From positions 1-13,862 of the forward strand of contig JAMCYB010000031.1 in the NCBI GenBank assembly GCA_023474385.1: a DNA stretch of 13,862 bases. Direction: 5' to 3'. The notes beneath the pieces are model-generated. The model saw only the letters and a program-made list of their open reading frames with translations, was not told the DNA's origin and did not search any database. Source of the stretch: Candidatus Martarchaeota archaeon (GTDB lineage Archaea > Micrarchaeota > Micrarchaeia > Micrarchaeales > Micrarchaeaceae). The translations under genes were made by a program, and so were the position numbers. Position 1 is the stretch's first letter. Every line of letters starts with the position of its first letter. Positions 6,723 through 12,578 of this stretch are shown in pieces.

Positions 6723-6956
6723 ATGGCAGAAGAGAAATCGGCTAAGAAGGATATAAGGCCGTATGTGCCTCCGAAGGAGTGCCCGAAGTGCGGCTCGCGC
6801 ATGGCAAACCATGCGGATAGGTACACGTGCGGCAAGTGCAGTTATACTGAGTTCAAGAGCCAGGCGAAGGAGGCTCAAACCGAGCAGAAGGCGCAGGATG
6901 CTAAGAAGCCGCAGAAACCAAAGCAGGGAAAGAAGGACAGCGGAGCTGCGGTGTGA
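6723..6956 (+). CDS. rps27ae: Small-subunit ribosomal protein eS31 (S27ae), zinc ribbon
   Basis: eS31 is a short zinc-ribbon protein of the 30S subunit; in eukaryotes it is made as a ubiquitin fusion, which is not the case here. The four zinc ligands are Cys20, Cys23, Cys36 and Cys39, with the signature [14 protein letters not shown]. After the ribbon comes an unusual tail of about 33 residues rich in Lys, Gln, Glu and Ala, while many archaeal homologues end soon after the ribbon. A TTTATGCTTA at 6691-6700 could be a weak internal promoter giving a leaderless message. The membrane protease gene starts 3 bases after the stop. Confidence 0.93.
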   Translation: MAEEKSAKKDIRPYVPPKECPKCGSRMANHADRYTCGKCSYTEFKSQAKEAQTEQKAQDAKKPQKPKQGKKDSGAAV

Positions 6957-6959
6957 TAA

Positions 6960-7847
6960 GTGACTGCAAAGAAGCGCAGCACTAAAAGCCACAGAATTAA
7001 CAAAGGCAGGACAAAGCGTGCCGCATCCCAGAATGCCAAGGCGGCGCGCAGTGAATCCGCATCGTTGGACAGGCCGGCGCCTGCTGCGCTAAGGTACTTT
7101 TTCTACATCGGATTGATAGTGCTCGTAGTGCTGACGCTGTTCGTCATACCGGGCATGCTGGACGCAAAATTCCAGCATTACCAGAGCGTATACCCGCAGC
7201 TCGGCAACGTTTCGGTGAACAGCCTGGCGGGCTTCTGCAACTCCTATTATTCCAAGAATGAGTCGCCGATAGGCAGCTCTGCCATGGGGCTCTGCGGCGC
7301 ATATTCAAGCGCGCTGGCGAATTCCTCTATCACCCTGTCGCTGATATTCCCGTTCATAGTGTTCGCATACCTGATGCTCAGGGGAAAGGGGCTCAAGAGG
7401 ATAATATCAGAGCTGGGCCTATCCAGGAGGGAGCTCACATACAGGTATGTGGCGCTTGGAATATTCCTTTTCCTGCTGTTCTTCGGCCTTGAGTTCTTCA
7501 TCGGTGCGATAGAGGTGCTCACCCACACATACATAAGCTCAAATGTTACAGAATACCTATCCAACCTGCCGCTTTATTTCTACATATTCGTGTTCCTAGT
7601 TGCACCGATAGACGAAGAGATACTTTTCAGGGGGTTCATGGTGCCGAGGTTCGGCATAGTGCTCAGCGCGCTGGTGTTCGGCGCGTTGCATTACATAAGC
7701 TATTTCTCATACATAGAGCTTATAGCTGCGTTCGCATTCGGCCTTGCGGCAGGCTATGTCTTCAAGAGGACCAATTCATTGTATCCATCGATCATAGGGC
7801 ATATGCTCTTTGACTTCTCCACTGTGTTCTTGCTGTTCTTCATATAG
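6960..7847 (+). CDS. CPBP-family intramembrane metalloprotease with basic N-terminal tail
   Basis: This 295-residue membrane protein belongs to the CPBP (CAAX protease and bacteriocin-processing, Abi) family, relatives of the prenyl-protein protease Rce1. All three active-site motifs are present: E219-E220-x3-R224 (EEILFR), F240-x3-H244 (FGALH) and H281-x3-D285 (HMLFD). About seven hydrophobic segments are seen. The first 43 residues form a very basic Lys/Arg/Ser tail, and a loop after the first membrane segment carries several N-X-S/T sequons and two Cys, so it probably faces outside. The GTG start follows the eS31 stop by 3 bases, suggesting translational coupling to a ribosomal protein gene. 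The substrate is unknown; the family also includes archaeal members with no prenylation partner. Confidence 0.9.
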   Translation: MTAKKRSTKSHRINKGRTKRAASQNAKAARSESASLDRPAPAALRYFFYIGLIVLVVLTLFVIPGMLDAKFQHYQSVYPQLGNVSVNSLAGFCNSYYSKNESPIGSSAMGLCGAYSSALANSSITLSLIFPFIVFAYLMLRGKGLKRIISELGLSRRELTYRYVALGIFLFLLFFGLEFFIGAIEVLTHTYISSNVTEYLSNLPLYFYIFVFLVAPIDEEILFRGFMVPRFGIVLSALVFGALHYISYFSYIELIAAFAFGLAAGYVFKRTNSLYPSIIGHMLFDFSTVFLLFFI

Positions 7848-7857
7848 GGATGGTTGA

Positions 7858-8583
7858 TTGAAAGATAGGGGGATAAGGATAGTAGCCGTGGAGCCGCTCT
7901 ACCAGATAAACCTGGGCTACATAGCCAGGATAGCAAAGAATTTCGGCATCAGCGACATAGCGCTCGTCAACCCCCGGTGCAAAGTTCTCGGCAAGAACGC
8001 ACTCAAGTATTCCAAGCATGGCGCCGACCTGCTGCACAAAGCAAGGGTATTCAAAAGCCTTGAGGGCGCCATAGGCAACAGGTTTGCCATAGGCACCACG
8101 GCAGTATGGCACAAGACCGACAAGTCGTTCTACAATATCTACCCCCTCGACAAAGCGGCAATGATGCTTCAGAAAAACAACATCAGGGATTTCTGCATAT
8201 TGATAGGTAGGGAGTCTACCGGCTTGAGCAAGGAAGAGCTGCAGAGATGCAACATGTCAGTAATCATACAGACGCCTGCGGATTACAGCACGCTCAACAT
8301 ATCGCATGCGCTGTCTATAATACTGTATGGGCTCACAGGATGGCTTGTCAATAGACGCATCGGTAACATATATGCGGGAAGCAAGGAGATCGAAGCTTTG
8401 GAGAAGCTGTTCGGCAATCTGGTGCGCAGGCACAGCAACATACGCGACCGTGAGGGTGTGCAAAGGGCATTCAGGAATGTGCTGCTGAGGGCCAACCCAA
8501 CCAGCAAGGAAGCGAAAGCCATAGCGATAGCCCTATCAGACAGGCATGAAACAGGGAATAGAAGGAGAAGGAGCCGGGCTTAG
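7858..8583 (+). CDS. trmJ: TrmJ-type SPOUT RNA 2'-O-methyltransferase
   Basis: This 241-residue SpoU/TrmH-superfamily enzyme uses S-adenosylmethionine to methylate ribose in RNA; TrmJ members modify position 32 of tRNAs. Motif 1 lies at N18-L-G-x2-A-R24 to NFG (30), motif 2 at LIGRESTGLSKEEL (115-128), and motif 3 at IQTPADYSTLNISHAL (137-152), which forms the knotted cofactor site with the conserved Asn147. The C-terminal 80 residues are basic and helical. GRESTGLS and the length favour TrmJ over TrmH, but the target is inferred. The TTG start is the first possible one, since an in-frame TGA is directly upstream. It lies 10 bases after the protease and ends 4 bases before the convergent sepF. 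Confidence 0.87.
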   Translation: MKDRGIRIVAVEPLYQINLGYIARIAKNFGISDIALVNPRCKVLGKNALKYSKHGADLLHKARVFKSLEGAIGNRFAIGTTAVWHKTDKSFYNIYPLDKAAMMLQKNNIRDFCILIGRESTGLSKEELQRCNMSVIIQTPADYSTLNISHALSIILYGLTGWLVNRRIGNIYAGSKEIEALEKLFGNLVRRHSNIRDREGVQRAFRNVLLRANPTSKEAKAIAIALSDRHETGNRRRRSRA

Positions 8584-8587
8584 AGTC

Positions 8588-8971
8588 TTATCTCCCAGCC
8601 TGGTTTGAGCTTTTCTTACTCTTTATTATCTTGACCTTTGCAGGCGAGAGTATTATCTTGTCCTCGTCTATCTTCGCTATGTCCCCATTTATCTTATTAA
8701 TGTACTCTCTTATCGTATCGACTAGGCCCTTGAGCGTATTAGGCCTCTTGGCGAGTTCGGATACATTAAGCAGTATTATATTCTTCTTCTGCAGTTCGTT
8801 CTCTATGGTCTGTATGTCGGATTCCTGCTGCAGAGTCAACGGCTTGATGTAGAAGTCAGCCGGCTCATTCATGACGTCGACGTTCTCCATCTCGGCGGAG
8901 TTCATGTAGTCCTCTATGTTCAAGTCGTTTGTTGTGCCTAGCGCTTTGCCCAATTTATCAAAAATTCCCAT
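8588..8971 (-). CDS. sepF: SepF, archaeal FtsZ membrane anchor
   Basis: SepF (PF04472) tethers FtsZ filaments to the membrane; in FtsZ-containing archaea it is the main or only known anchor. The 127-residue product opens with MGIFDKLGKALG, an amphipathic helix typical of the membrane-targeting sequence, followed by an acidic linker. The SepF core spans about residues 39-116, with ENELQKKNIILLNVSELAK and a late GDIAKIDEDKIILSPAKVKI pattern, the loop and final strands of the dimerising fold. The ATG at 8971 is chosen because GGTGA (8981-8977) lies 5 bases upstream; a GTG at 8980 would add three residues. It is transcribed alone, away from the two ftsZ genes, and ends 4 bases from the methyltransferase stop. 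Confidence 0.93.
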   Translation of the reverse strand: MGIFDKLGKALGTTNDLNIEDYMNSAEMENVDVMNEPADFYIKPLTLQQESDIQTIENELQKKNIILLNVSELAKRPNTLKGLVDTIREYINKINGDIAKIDEDKIILSPAKVKIIKSKKSSNQAGR

Positions 8972-8976
8972 TATAT

Positions 8977-9026
8977 TCACCTTACAGGGGTCACCTATAT
9001 CCTAATTCATGTTATCTTTTTTAATA
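8977..9026 (-). promoter_or_regulatory. sepF promoter and ribosome binding site
   Basis: On the minus strand TATTAAAAAA (9026-9017) is a TATA-like box. It predicts initiation near 8996, leaving a 25-base leader that contains GGTGA (8981-8977) 5 bases before the ATG. Box, leader and ribosome binding site fit together well. Confidence 0.6.
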
Positions 9027-9054
9027 CTTTCTATTTTTTCCATATTTGCAGTCG

Positions 9055-9066
9055 TCCATATATGGA
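9055..9066. promoter_or_regulatory. Palindrome between divergent sepF and DUF488 promoters
   Basis: TCCATATATGGA is a perfect 12-base palindrome placed between the sepF TATA box (9017-9026) and the DUF488 TATA box (9097-9105). CATAT (9041-9045) and ATATG (9067-9071) flank it. A second small palindrome, GCATTATGC, lies at 9081-9089. It could be an operator for one or both genes, or only an A/T-rich coincidence. Confidence 0.35.
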
Positions 9067-9096
9067 ATATGTGCGTAAATCGCATTATGCAATAAC

Positions 9097-9105
9097 TTTA
9101 AAAAA
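9097..9105 (+). promoter_or_regulatory. TATA box for the DUF488 gene
   Basis: TTTAAAAAA centred near 9101 predicts initiation near 9127, only a few bases before the ATG at 9133. That points to a nearly leaderless message and argues against the TTG at 9112. Confidence 0.55.
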
Positions 9106-9132
9106 CTATCTTTGAATATTGTAGTGGTTCCG

Positions 9133-9504
9133 ATGATAAAGGTAAAGAGGGTGTACGACAAAGCAGACATAACTGACGGCGACAGGATACTTGTTGATAG
9201 ATTATGGCCACGAGGCATAAGAAGAAGCACGCCGAACATTGATGTTTGGATAAAGGACGTGGCGCCGAGCGACGAACTCAGGAAATGGTTTGCCCATGAC
9301 CCGGCGAAATGGAAGGCGTTCAAGGAGAAGTACAGGAAGGAACTCGCCTCAAACAAGGCATTGGACAAGCTCATAGAATATATAAACAGCAAAGATACAG
9401 TGACATTCCTCTATTCCACAAAGGATACAGAGCACAACAACGCACAGGTGCTTCTGGAAGTGGTCAACGAGAGGCTCAAGAAAGAAGGTAGGGAGGTCAG
9501 CTGA
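9133..9504 (+). CDS. DUF488 (YeaO-like) family protein
   Basis: This 123-residue protein is a clear member of the DUF488/YeaO family, found across bacteria and archaea, whose biochemical role is not established. Signature segments are VDRLWPRGI (21-29), the DVAPSDELRKWFAHDPAKW block (42-60), and FLYSTKDTEHNNA in the C-terminal half, where other members have a similar STKD-type motif. It is soluble, with no signal peptide. It has its own promoter in the region shared with sepF, and its 3' end overlaps the end of the convergent CoA-binding gene by 8 bases. I make no functional claim beyond the family. Confidence 0.9.
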   Translation: MIKVKRVYDKADITDGDRILVDRLWPRGIRRSTPNIDVWIKDVAPSDELRKWFAHDPAKWKAFKEKYRKELASNKALDKLIEYINSKDTVTFLYSTKDTEHNNAQVLLEVVNERLKKEGREVS

Positions 9505-9925
9505 TGTTTCTGGCGTAATGCTCCTTCATCATGCACCTGTTCATGACAAACAGCATCCCATGCGACAGCGCATAGCTCTCCGCTTCCTCGCTTATTATGC
9601 CTTCCTGGAGCCATAGCGCCTTGGCCCCTATTGCATAGGCCTCCTTGGCGATCTGCAATGCTTCAGTGGCAGGCCTGAATACGTCGACAACCTCAACCTT
9701 TTCGGGTATGTCAGATAGTTTTTTATATGCTTTCTCATCCAATATATAATCGGCAAACGGGTTAACCGGTATTATGCGGAAACCGACGCTCTTGAGATAC
9801 TTAGGCACATCATGGCTCGGCTTGCCCTCTTCCCTCGAACAGCCCACTACGGCTATCACATGGAAGCTGCCCAGTATCGTACTTATGTTTTCCTTGAGTT
9901 GCTTTTCATCCATGAGTATGCACAT
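9497..9925 (-). CDS. CoA-binding (Rossmann-fold) domain protein
   Basis: This single-domain protein of about 142 residues belongs to the CoA_binding_2 family (YccU-like), related to the CoA-binding domain of succinyl-CoA synthetase alpha. The nucleotide loop VVGCSREEGKPSHDV follows the first strand, then IIPVNPFAD, VDVFRP, and ALWLQEGI, the regular family order. No catalytic His domain is present, so it probably binds CoA or an acyl-CoA; a regulatory or carrier role is guessed for relatives. The ATG at 9925 is used here, but ATG 9913 (MDEKQLK) is equally plausible: a TATA-like AATATT/TTTTTAATATT at 9943-9953 predicts initiation near 9922. It is divergent from the PIN gene and convergent with DUF488. 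Confidence 0.9.
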   Translation of the reverse strand: MCILMDEKQLKENISTILGSFHVIAVVGCSREEGKPSHDVPKYLKSVGFRIIPVNPFADYILDEKAYKKLSDIPEKVEVVDVFRPATEALQIAKEAYAIGAKALWLQEGIISEEAESYALSHGMLFVMNRCMMKEHYARNIS

Positions 9926-9962
9926 AACATTATGCCAATGTCAATATTAAAAAGGTGCTGCA

Positions 9963-10337
9963 TTGCTTAGGGTAATCGTAGACACGAGCGCGATCCTTTA
10001 CGGGTTCGAGTACCGGAAGGACGTGTTCGACGCGATAGAAAACAGGCTTGGCAGATACGAAGCGATAATATCGCGCGGCATTCTGCGCGAATTGGACAAG
10101 ATTGGTGCCAATAAGGGGAGGAAGGGTGCGGCAGCACGCACGGCATTAAATGCCTTAAAGGCTAAGAATATTAAGGTAGATAGTACAATAACTTATGTTG
10201 ATAGATGGATATCAAAGAGCGCGCAGGCAGATGGCGCCGCAGTGGTCACGAACGACAGCGGCTTGGCCGCCAAACTGTCATCTGAAGGCGTGCGCGTGTT
10301 CAAGATGTCAAAATCAGGCAAGATCGCAGATGCATGA
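9963..10337 (+). CDS. PIN-domain protein, Fcf1/Utp24-like
   Basis: PIN domains are metal-dependent ribonucleases. This 124-residue protein starts almost at the fold: IVDTSAILYG carries Asp7, then Glu43 (ILREL), Asp80 (YVDRWI) and Asp98 in ADGAAVVTNDSGLAAKL make up the acidic cluster. The pattern resembles archaeal homologues of eukaryotic Fcf1/Utp24, which cuts pre-rRNA, rather than VapC toxins; no antitoxin gene is adjacent. In many archaea such a gene sits directly before rpo7 and spt4, exactly as here, which supports a role in rRNA processing. The TTG start has GGTG 5 bases upstream (9954-9957). Confidence 0.88.
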   Translation: MLRVIVDTSAILYGFEYRKDVFDAIENRLGRYEAIISRGILRELDKIGANKGRKGAAARTALNALKAKNIKVDSTITYVDRWISKSAQADGAAVVTNDSGLAAKLSSEGVRVFKMSKSGKIADA

Positions 10338-10361
10338 TGTGTATTAAGCAAAGGTGAATCA

Positions 10362-10943
10362 ATGTATTATAAATACACGGTTAAGGACATGTTCTCACTG
10401 CCACCCGAGAAGTTCGACCAGGACATAGAGAAGGTAGCGGAGGAAGAGCTCCAGAACAAATACGAAGGCAGGGTAGACAAGGATATGGGGATAATAATAA
10501 CCGTGTTCAATGTCAGGAGCATAAGTGACGGGATAATATACCCGGGTGATCCGGCTACGCACCACGAGGCCGAATTCGACGTGCTGTCGTTCATGCCTTA
10601 TGTCGACGAAGTAGTAGTAGGGGAGGTTACTGAGCTGGTGGACTTCGGAGCCTTTGTAAGGATAGGCCCGATGGACGGGCTGGTGCACGTCTCGCAGATA
10701 GCCAACGAGTTCCTATCCTATGACAGGAAGACGCAGACATTCATATCCAAGCAGAGAAAGCTGAGCCTCAAGAAAGGCGATCTCGTATACGCGAAGATAT
10801 CTACGGTGAGCATGAAGAACAACGCCAAGGATTCGAAGATAGCGCTCACGATGAAGCCAGAGGGGCTAGGAAAGCCGGAGTGGCTCAAACTCGGCGCGCC
10901 CAGGGTCCAGAACAGGGGCGGCGGCAGCAGGAGGCCAAAATGA
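10362..10943 (+). CDS. rpo7: RNA polymerase subunit Rpo7 (RpoE')
   Basis: Rpo7 pairs with Rpo4 to form the stalk of archaeal RNA polymerase, homologous to eukaryotic Rpb7; it helps open promoters and binds the nascent RNA. The 193-residue protein has the N-terminal tip domain (about 1-80: YKYTVKDMFSLPPEKF, DKDMGIIITVFNV) and a C-terminal S1/OB domain (about 82-165: VVGEVTELVDFGAFVRIGPMDGLVHVSQI). The C-terminal 25 residues are a Gly/Arg-rich tail (PRVQNRGGGSRRPK). GGTGA at 10353-10357 lies 4 bases before the ATG. Spt4 follows within 11 bases. Confidence 0.97.
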   Translation: MYYKYTVKDMFSLPPEKFDQDIEKVAEEELQNKYEGRVDKDMGIIITVFNVRSISDGIIYPGDPATHHEAEFDVLSFMPYVDEVVVGEVTELVDFGAFVRIGPMDGLVHVSQIANEFLSYDRKTQTFISKQRKLSLKKGDLVYAKISTVSMKNNAKDSKIALTMKPEGLGKPEWLKLGAPRVQNRGGGSRRPK

Positions 10944-10953
10944 GGTGAATTGA

Positions 10954-11142
10954 ATGGAGGATAAAGCATGCAAGAATTGCGGATTTGTGATAAGCCATGG
11001 AGACGTGTGCCCGGTGTGCGGGTCGAAGGAGCTCACGACCAAGTGGAGCAGTTATGCCATAATAATAAATGCGGAGAAATCCGAGATAGCCAAAAAGCTC
11101 GGTGTCAGCATAAACAGCACGTTCGCAATAGATGTCAAGTAG
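10954..11142 (+). CDS. spt4: Transcription elongation factor Spt4 (RpoE'')
   Basis: Spt4 partners with Spt5 on the clamp of RNA polymerase and promotes processive elongation. The 62-residue product has the four-Cys zinc ribbon (Cys6, Cys9, Cys19, Cys22) followed by the short Spt5-binding strands (WSSYAIIINAEKSEIAKKLGV). The length is typical for archaea. GAGGTGA at 10942-10948 overlaps the rpo7 stop and lies 5 bases before the ATG, so the two genes are probably translationally linked. Confidence 0.96.
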   Translation: MEDKACKNCGFVISHGDVCPVCGSKELTTKWSSYAIIINAEKSEIAKKLGVSINSTFAIDVK

Positions 11143-11180
11143 CACAATGCAATGGCAATTTTACGCATAGAGGTAATTGA

Positions 11181-11906
11181 ATGAGTTTCAAGGACAATGA
11201 CTTTATAGAGATAGAATATGACGCATGGGATGCGGGCTCGGATACTTTAATAGCCACCACTTCTGAGAGCAAGGCGAAGGAGAACAACGTATACGACAGC
11301 AAGGCGAAATACGGCAAGGTCCTGGTAGTGATAGGATCCAACGGAATAATAAAGGGCCTTGATAGAGAGATAAGGAAGATGAATGTAGGGGAGAGCAAGA
11401 AGTTCACATTCAAGCCAGAGGACGCATTCGGCGAGAGGAATGAGGACCTGGTCAAGGTAATGCCGCTCTCGGAATTCAGGGCGAGAGACATAAACCCGTA
11501 TCCAGGGATGACAGTAGAGCTTGACAATATAACTGCAATAGTCCGGAGCGTCAACTCCGGGAGGGTAGTTGTTGATGCGAACAACCCATATGCAGGCAAG
11601 GACATAAGCTACGAAGTCAAGATAGTAGACCAGATATCGAGCAACGAGGACAAGGTGCGCGCATTGGGGAGGACGTACGATGCCGAGCCCAGCAGGATAG
11701 CGCTGAAGGACAATCTGCTTTCGATGTCTTATGGGGCAGATGTCAACAAGAATGCCAACTATTTCGTAGGCAAGACAAGCCTCGTAGCCACGGTGTTCAA
11801 CTATATGGACAAGGTGGAGAAGGTAGTTATAGAGGAGGAGTACACCAAGCCGAAGGACGTGAAGGCTGAAACACACGTTCATGATAGCGCAAAGGAAGAG
11901 GAATAG
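11181..11906 (+). CDS. Long-type FKBP peptidyl-prolyl cis-trans isomerase (SlyD-like)
   Basis: This 241-residue protein is a two-part archaeal FKBP, a prolyl isomerase and chaperone of the cytosol. The FKBP core (about 5-88) includes IGSNGIIKGLDREIRKMNVGE and the flap DAFGERNEDLV; the IF (insert-in-flap) chaperone domain follows (about 89-140), and the core closes with NNPYAGKDISYEVKIVDQ. The C-terminal domain of about 85 residues resembles the extra domain of long archaeal FKBPs and ends in an acidic/His tail (HVHDSAKEEE) that may bind metal. GAGGT lies 6 bases before the ATG. It is in the same orientation as spt4, with a 38-base gap; a shared transcript is likely. Confidence 0.94.
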   Translation: MSFKDNDFIEIEYDAWDAGSDTLIATTSESKAKENNVYDSKAKYGKVLVVIGSNGIIKGLDREIRKMNVGESKKFTFKPEDAFGERNEDLVKVMPLSEFRARDINPYPGMTVELDNITAIVRSVNSGRVVVDANNPYAGKDISYEVKIVDQISSNEDKVRALGRTYDAEPSRIALKDNLLSMSYGADVNKNANYFVGKTSLVATVFNYMDKVEKVVIEEEYTKPKDVKAETHVHDSAKEEE

Positions 11907-11963
11907 GCATTCTTCTGCAGCGCACTGAACGCGCGCGATGCTTTGCAGTGATAGGGTAATATT

Positions 11964-12575
11964 ATGTATAGCAAAAGAAAGAGGGTATTGCTTTTCCTCG
12001 GCTCGCTGCTAGTAGCGGTAATGTTCTTGACAGGTGCAGCGGGCCTTGGAAGTGGCAACAGCGGCCCTAGCAGCGGCAGCACAACTGGCACCCATCAATT
12101 GCATATAACAAACACTTTTCTGGCGAGCGGGATATTGAATGCTACCGTATACGGATACGGCAGCAGCATTAAGATTGCCTTGCAGAACGATACTTATGCC
12201 AACAAAACTGCCGCCCTACTTTCATCGCTGGAGAGCAACGGCAGCATAGCCACATTTACCCAGGTATCGGGCGCATTCGACGTATACTCAGGCAAATATA
12301 ACACCTACCAGATATATGTGGACCTGCTTAAGGAGTTTGGAAATAGCTCCTTCTCGTTCTCCGCGCCCGAATACATAGAGCTGCCAGCGCACGCAACGCT
12401 AGGCGTGCAGAACAGCACGGTAGTCGCAAACACGTCCCTTGCAAGGAACTACGAGCTCTATTCAAGCCCGGTAGCGCCGAATTCCACGGTACAGGTAAGG
12501 GTGCTTGCCCTAGTGGGAAGGCTGAACAACACATATGTTCTCGTCCCTAACAATGTCACAGTAACGAAGGTGTGA
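11964..12575 (+). CDS. Exported sequon-rich protein of unknown function
   Basis: I do not recognise the family. A classic Sec-type N-terminus is visible: KRKR at residues 4-7, then a hydrophobic stretch to about residue 27 (VLLFLGSLLVAVMFLTGAAG), and a Gly/Ser/Thr-rich linker (28-45) that would follow cleavage or serve as a stalk. There is no lipobox Cys. The remaining 160 residues are rich in Ser, Thr, Asn, Ala and Val and contain ten N-X-S/T sequons, like the exported protein before ftsZ, though I see no clear sequence similarity between the two. It has no Cys. It lies between FKBP and GluRS in the same direction; GGTG near its end also serves the GluRS start 3 bases on. Confidence 0.8.
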   Translation: MYSKRKRVLLFLGSLLVAVMFLTGAAGLGSGNSGPSSGSTTGTHQLHITNTFLASGILNATVYGYGSSIKIALQNDTYANKTAALLSSLESNGSIATFTQVSGAFDVYSGKYNTYQIYVDLLKEFGNSSFSFSAPEYIELPAHATLGVQNSTVVANTSLARNYELYSSPVAPNSTVQVRVLALVGRLNNTYVLVPNNVTVTKV

Positions 12576-12578
12576 TAG

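Noticed and set aside
6960..7847. Abi-type phage defence gene, because CPBP proteins are often labelled Abi
   Set aside because: The label comes from fold similarity only. The gene sits in a translation operon with no other defence genes nearby.
10001..10018. GGTTCGAGTACC resembling a tRNA T-arm
   Set aside because: It lies inside the PIN coding region, and no acceptor stem, D-arm or anticodon arm can be formed around it.
9963..10337. VapC-type toxin of a toxin-antitoxin pair
   Set aside because: There is no antitoxin-like small gene beside it, and its place before rpo7-spt4 and its sequence pattern fit the Fcf1/Utp24-like group.
11247..11882. 211-codon minus-strand frame opposite the FKBP gene
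   Set aside because: It is antisense to a clear FKBP with all domains intact; its Tyr/Val/Leu-rich content is typical of a shadow frame.
11907..11963. CTGCA...TGCAG inverted pair after FKBP as a terminator or attachment site
   Set aside because: The arms are only about five bases with poor extension and no T-run, so it is not distinguishable from chance.
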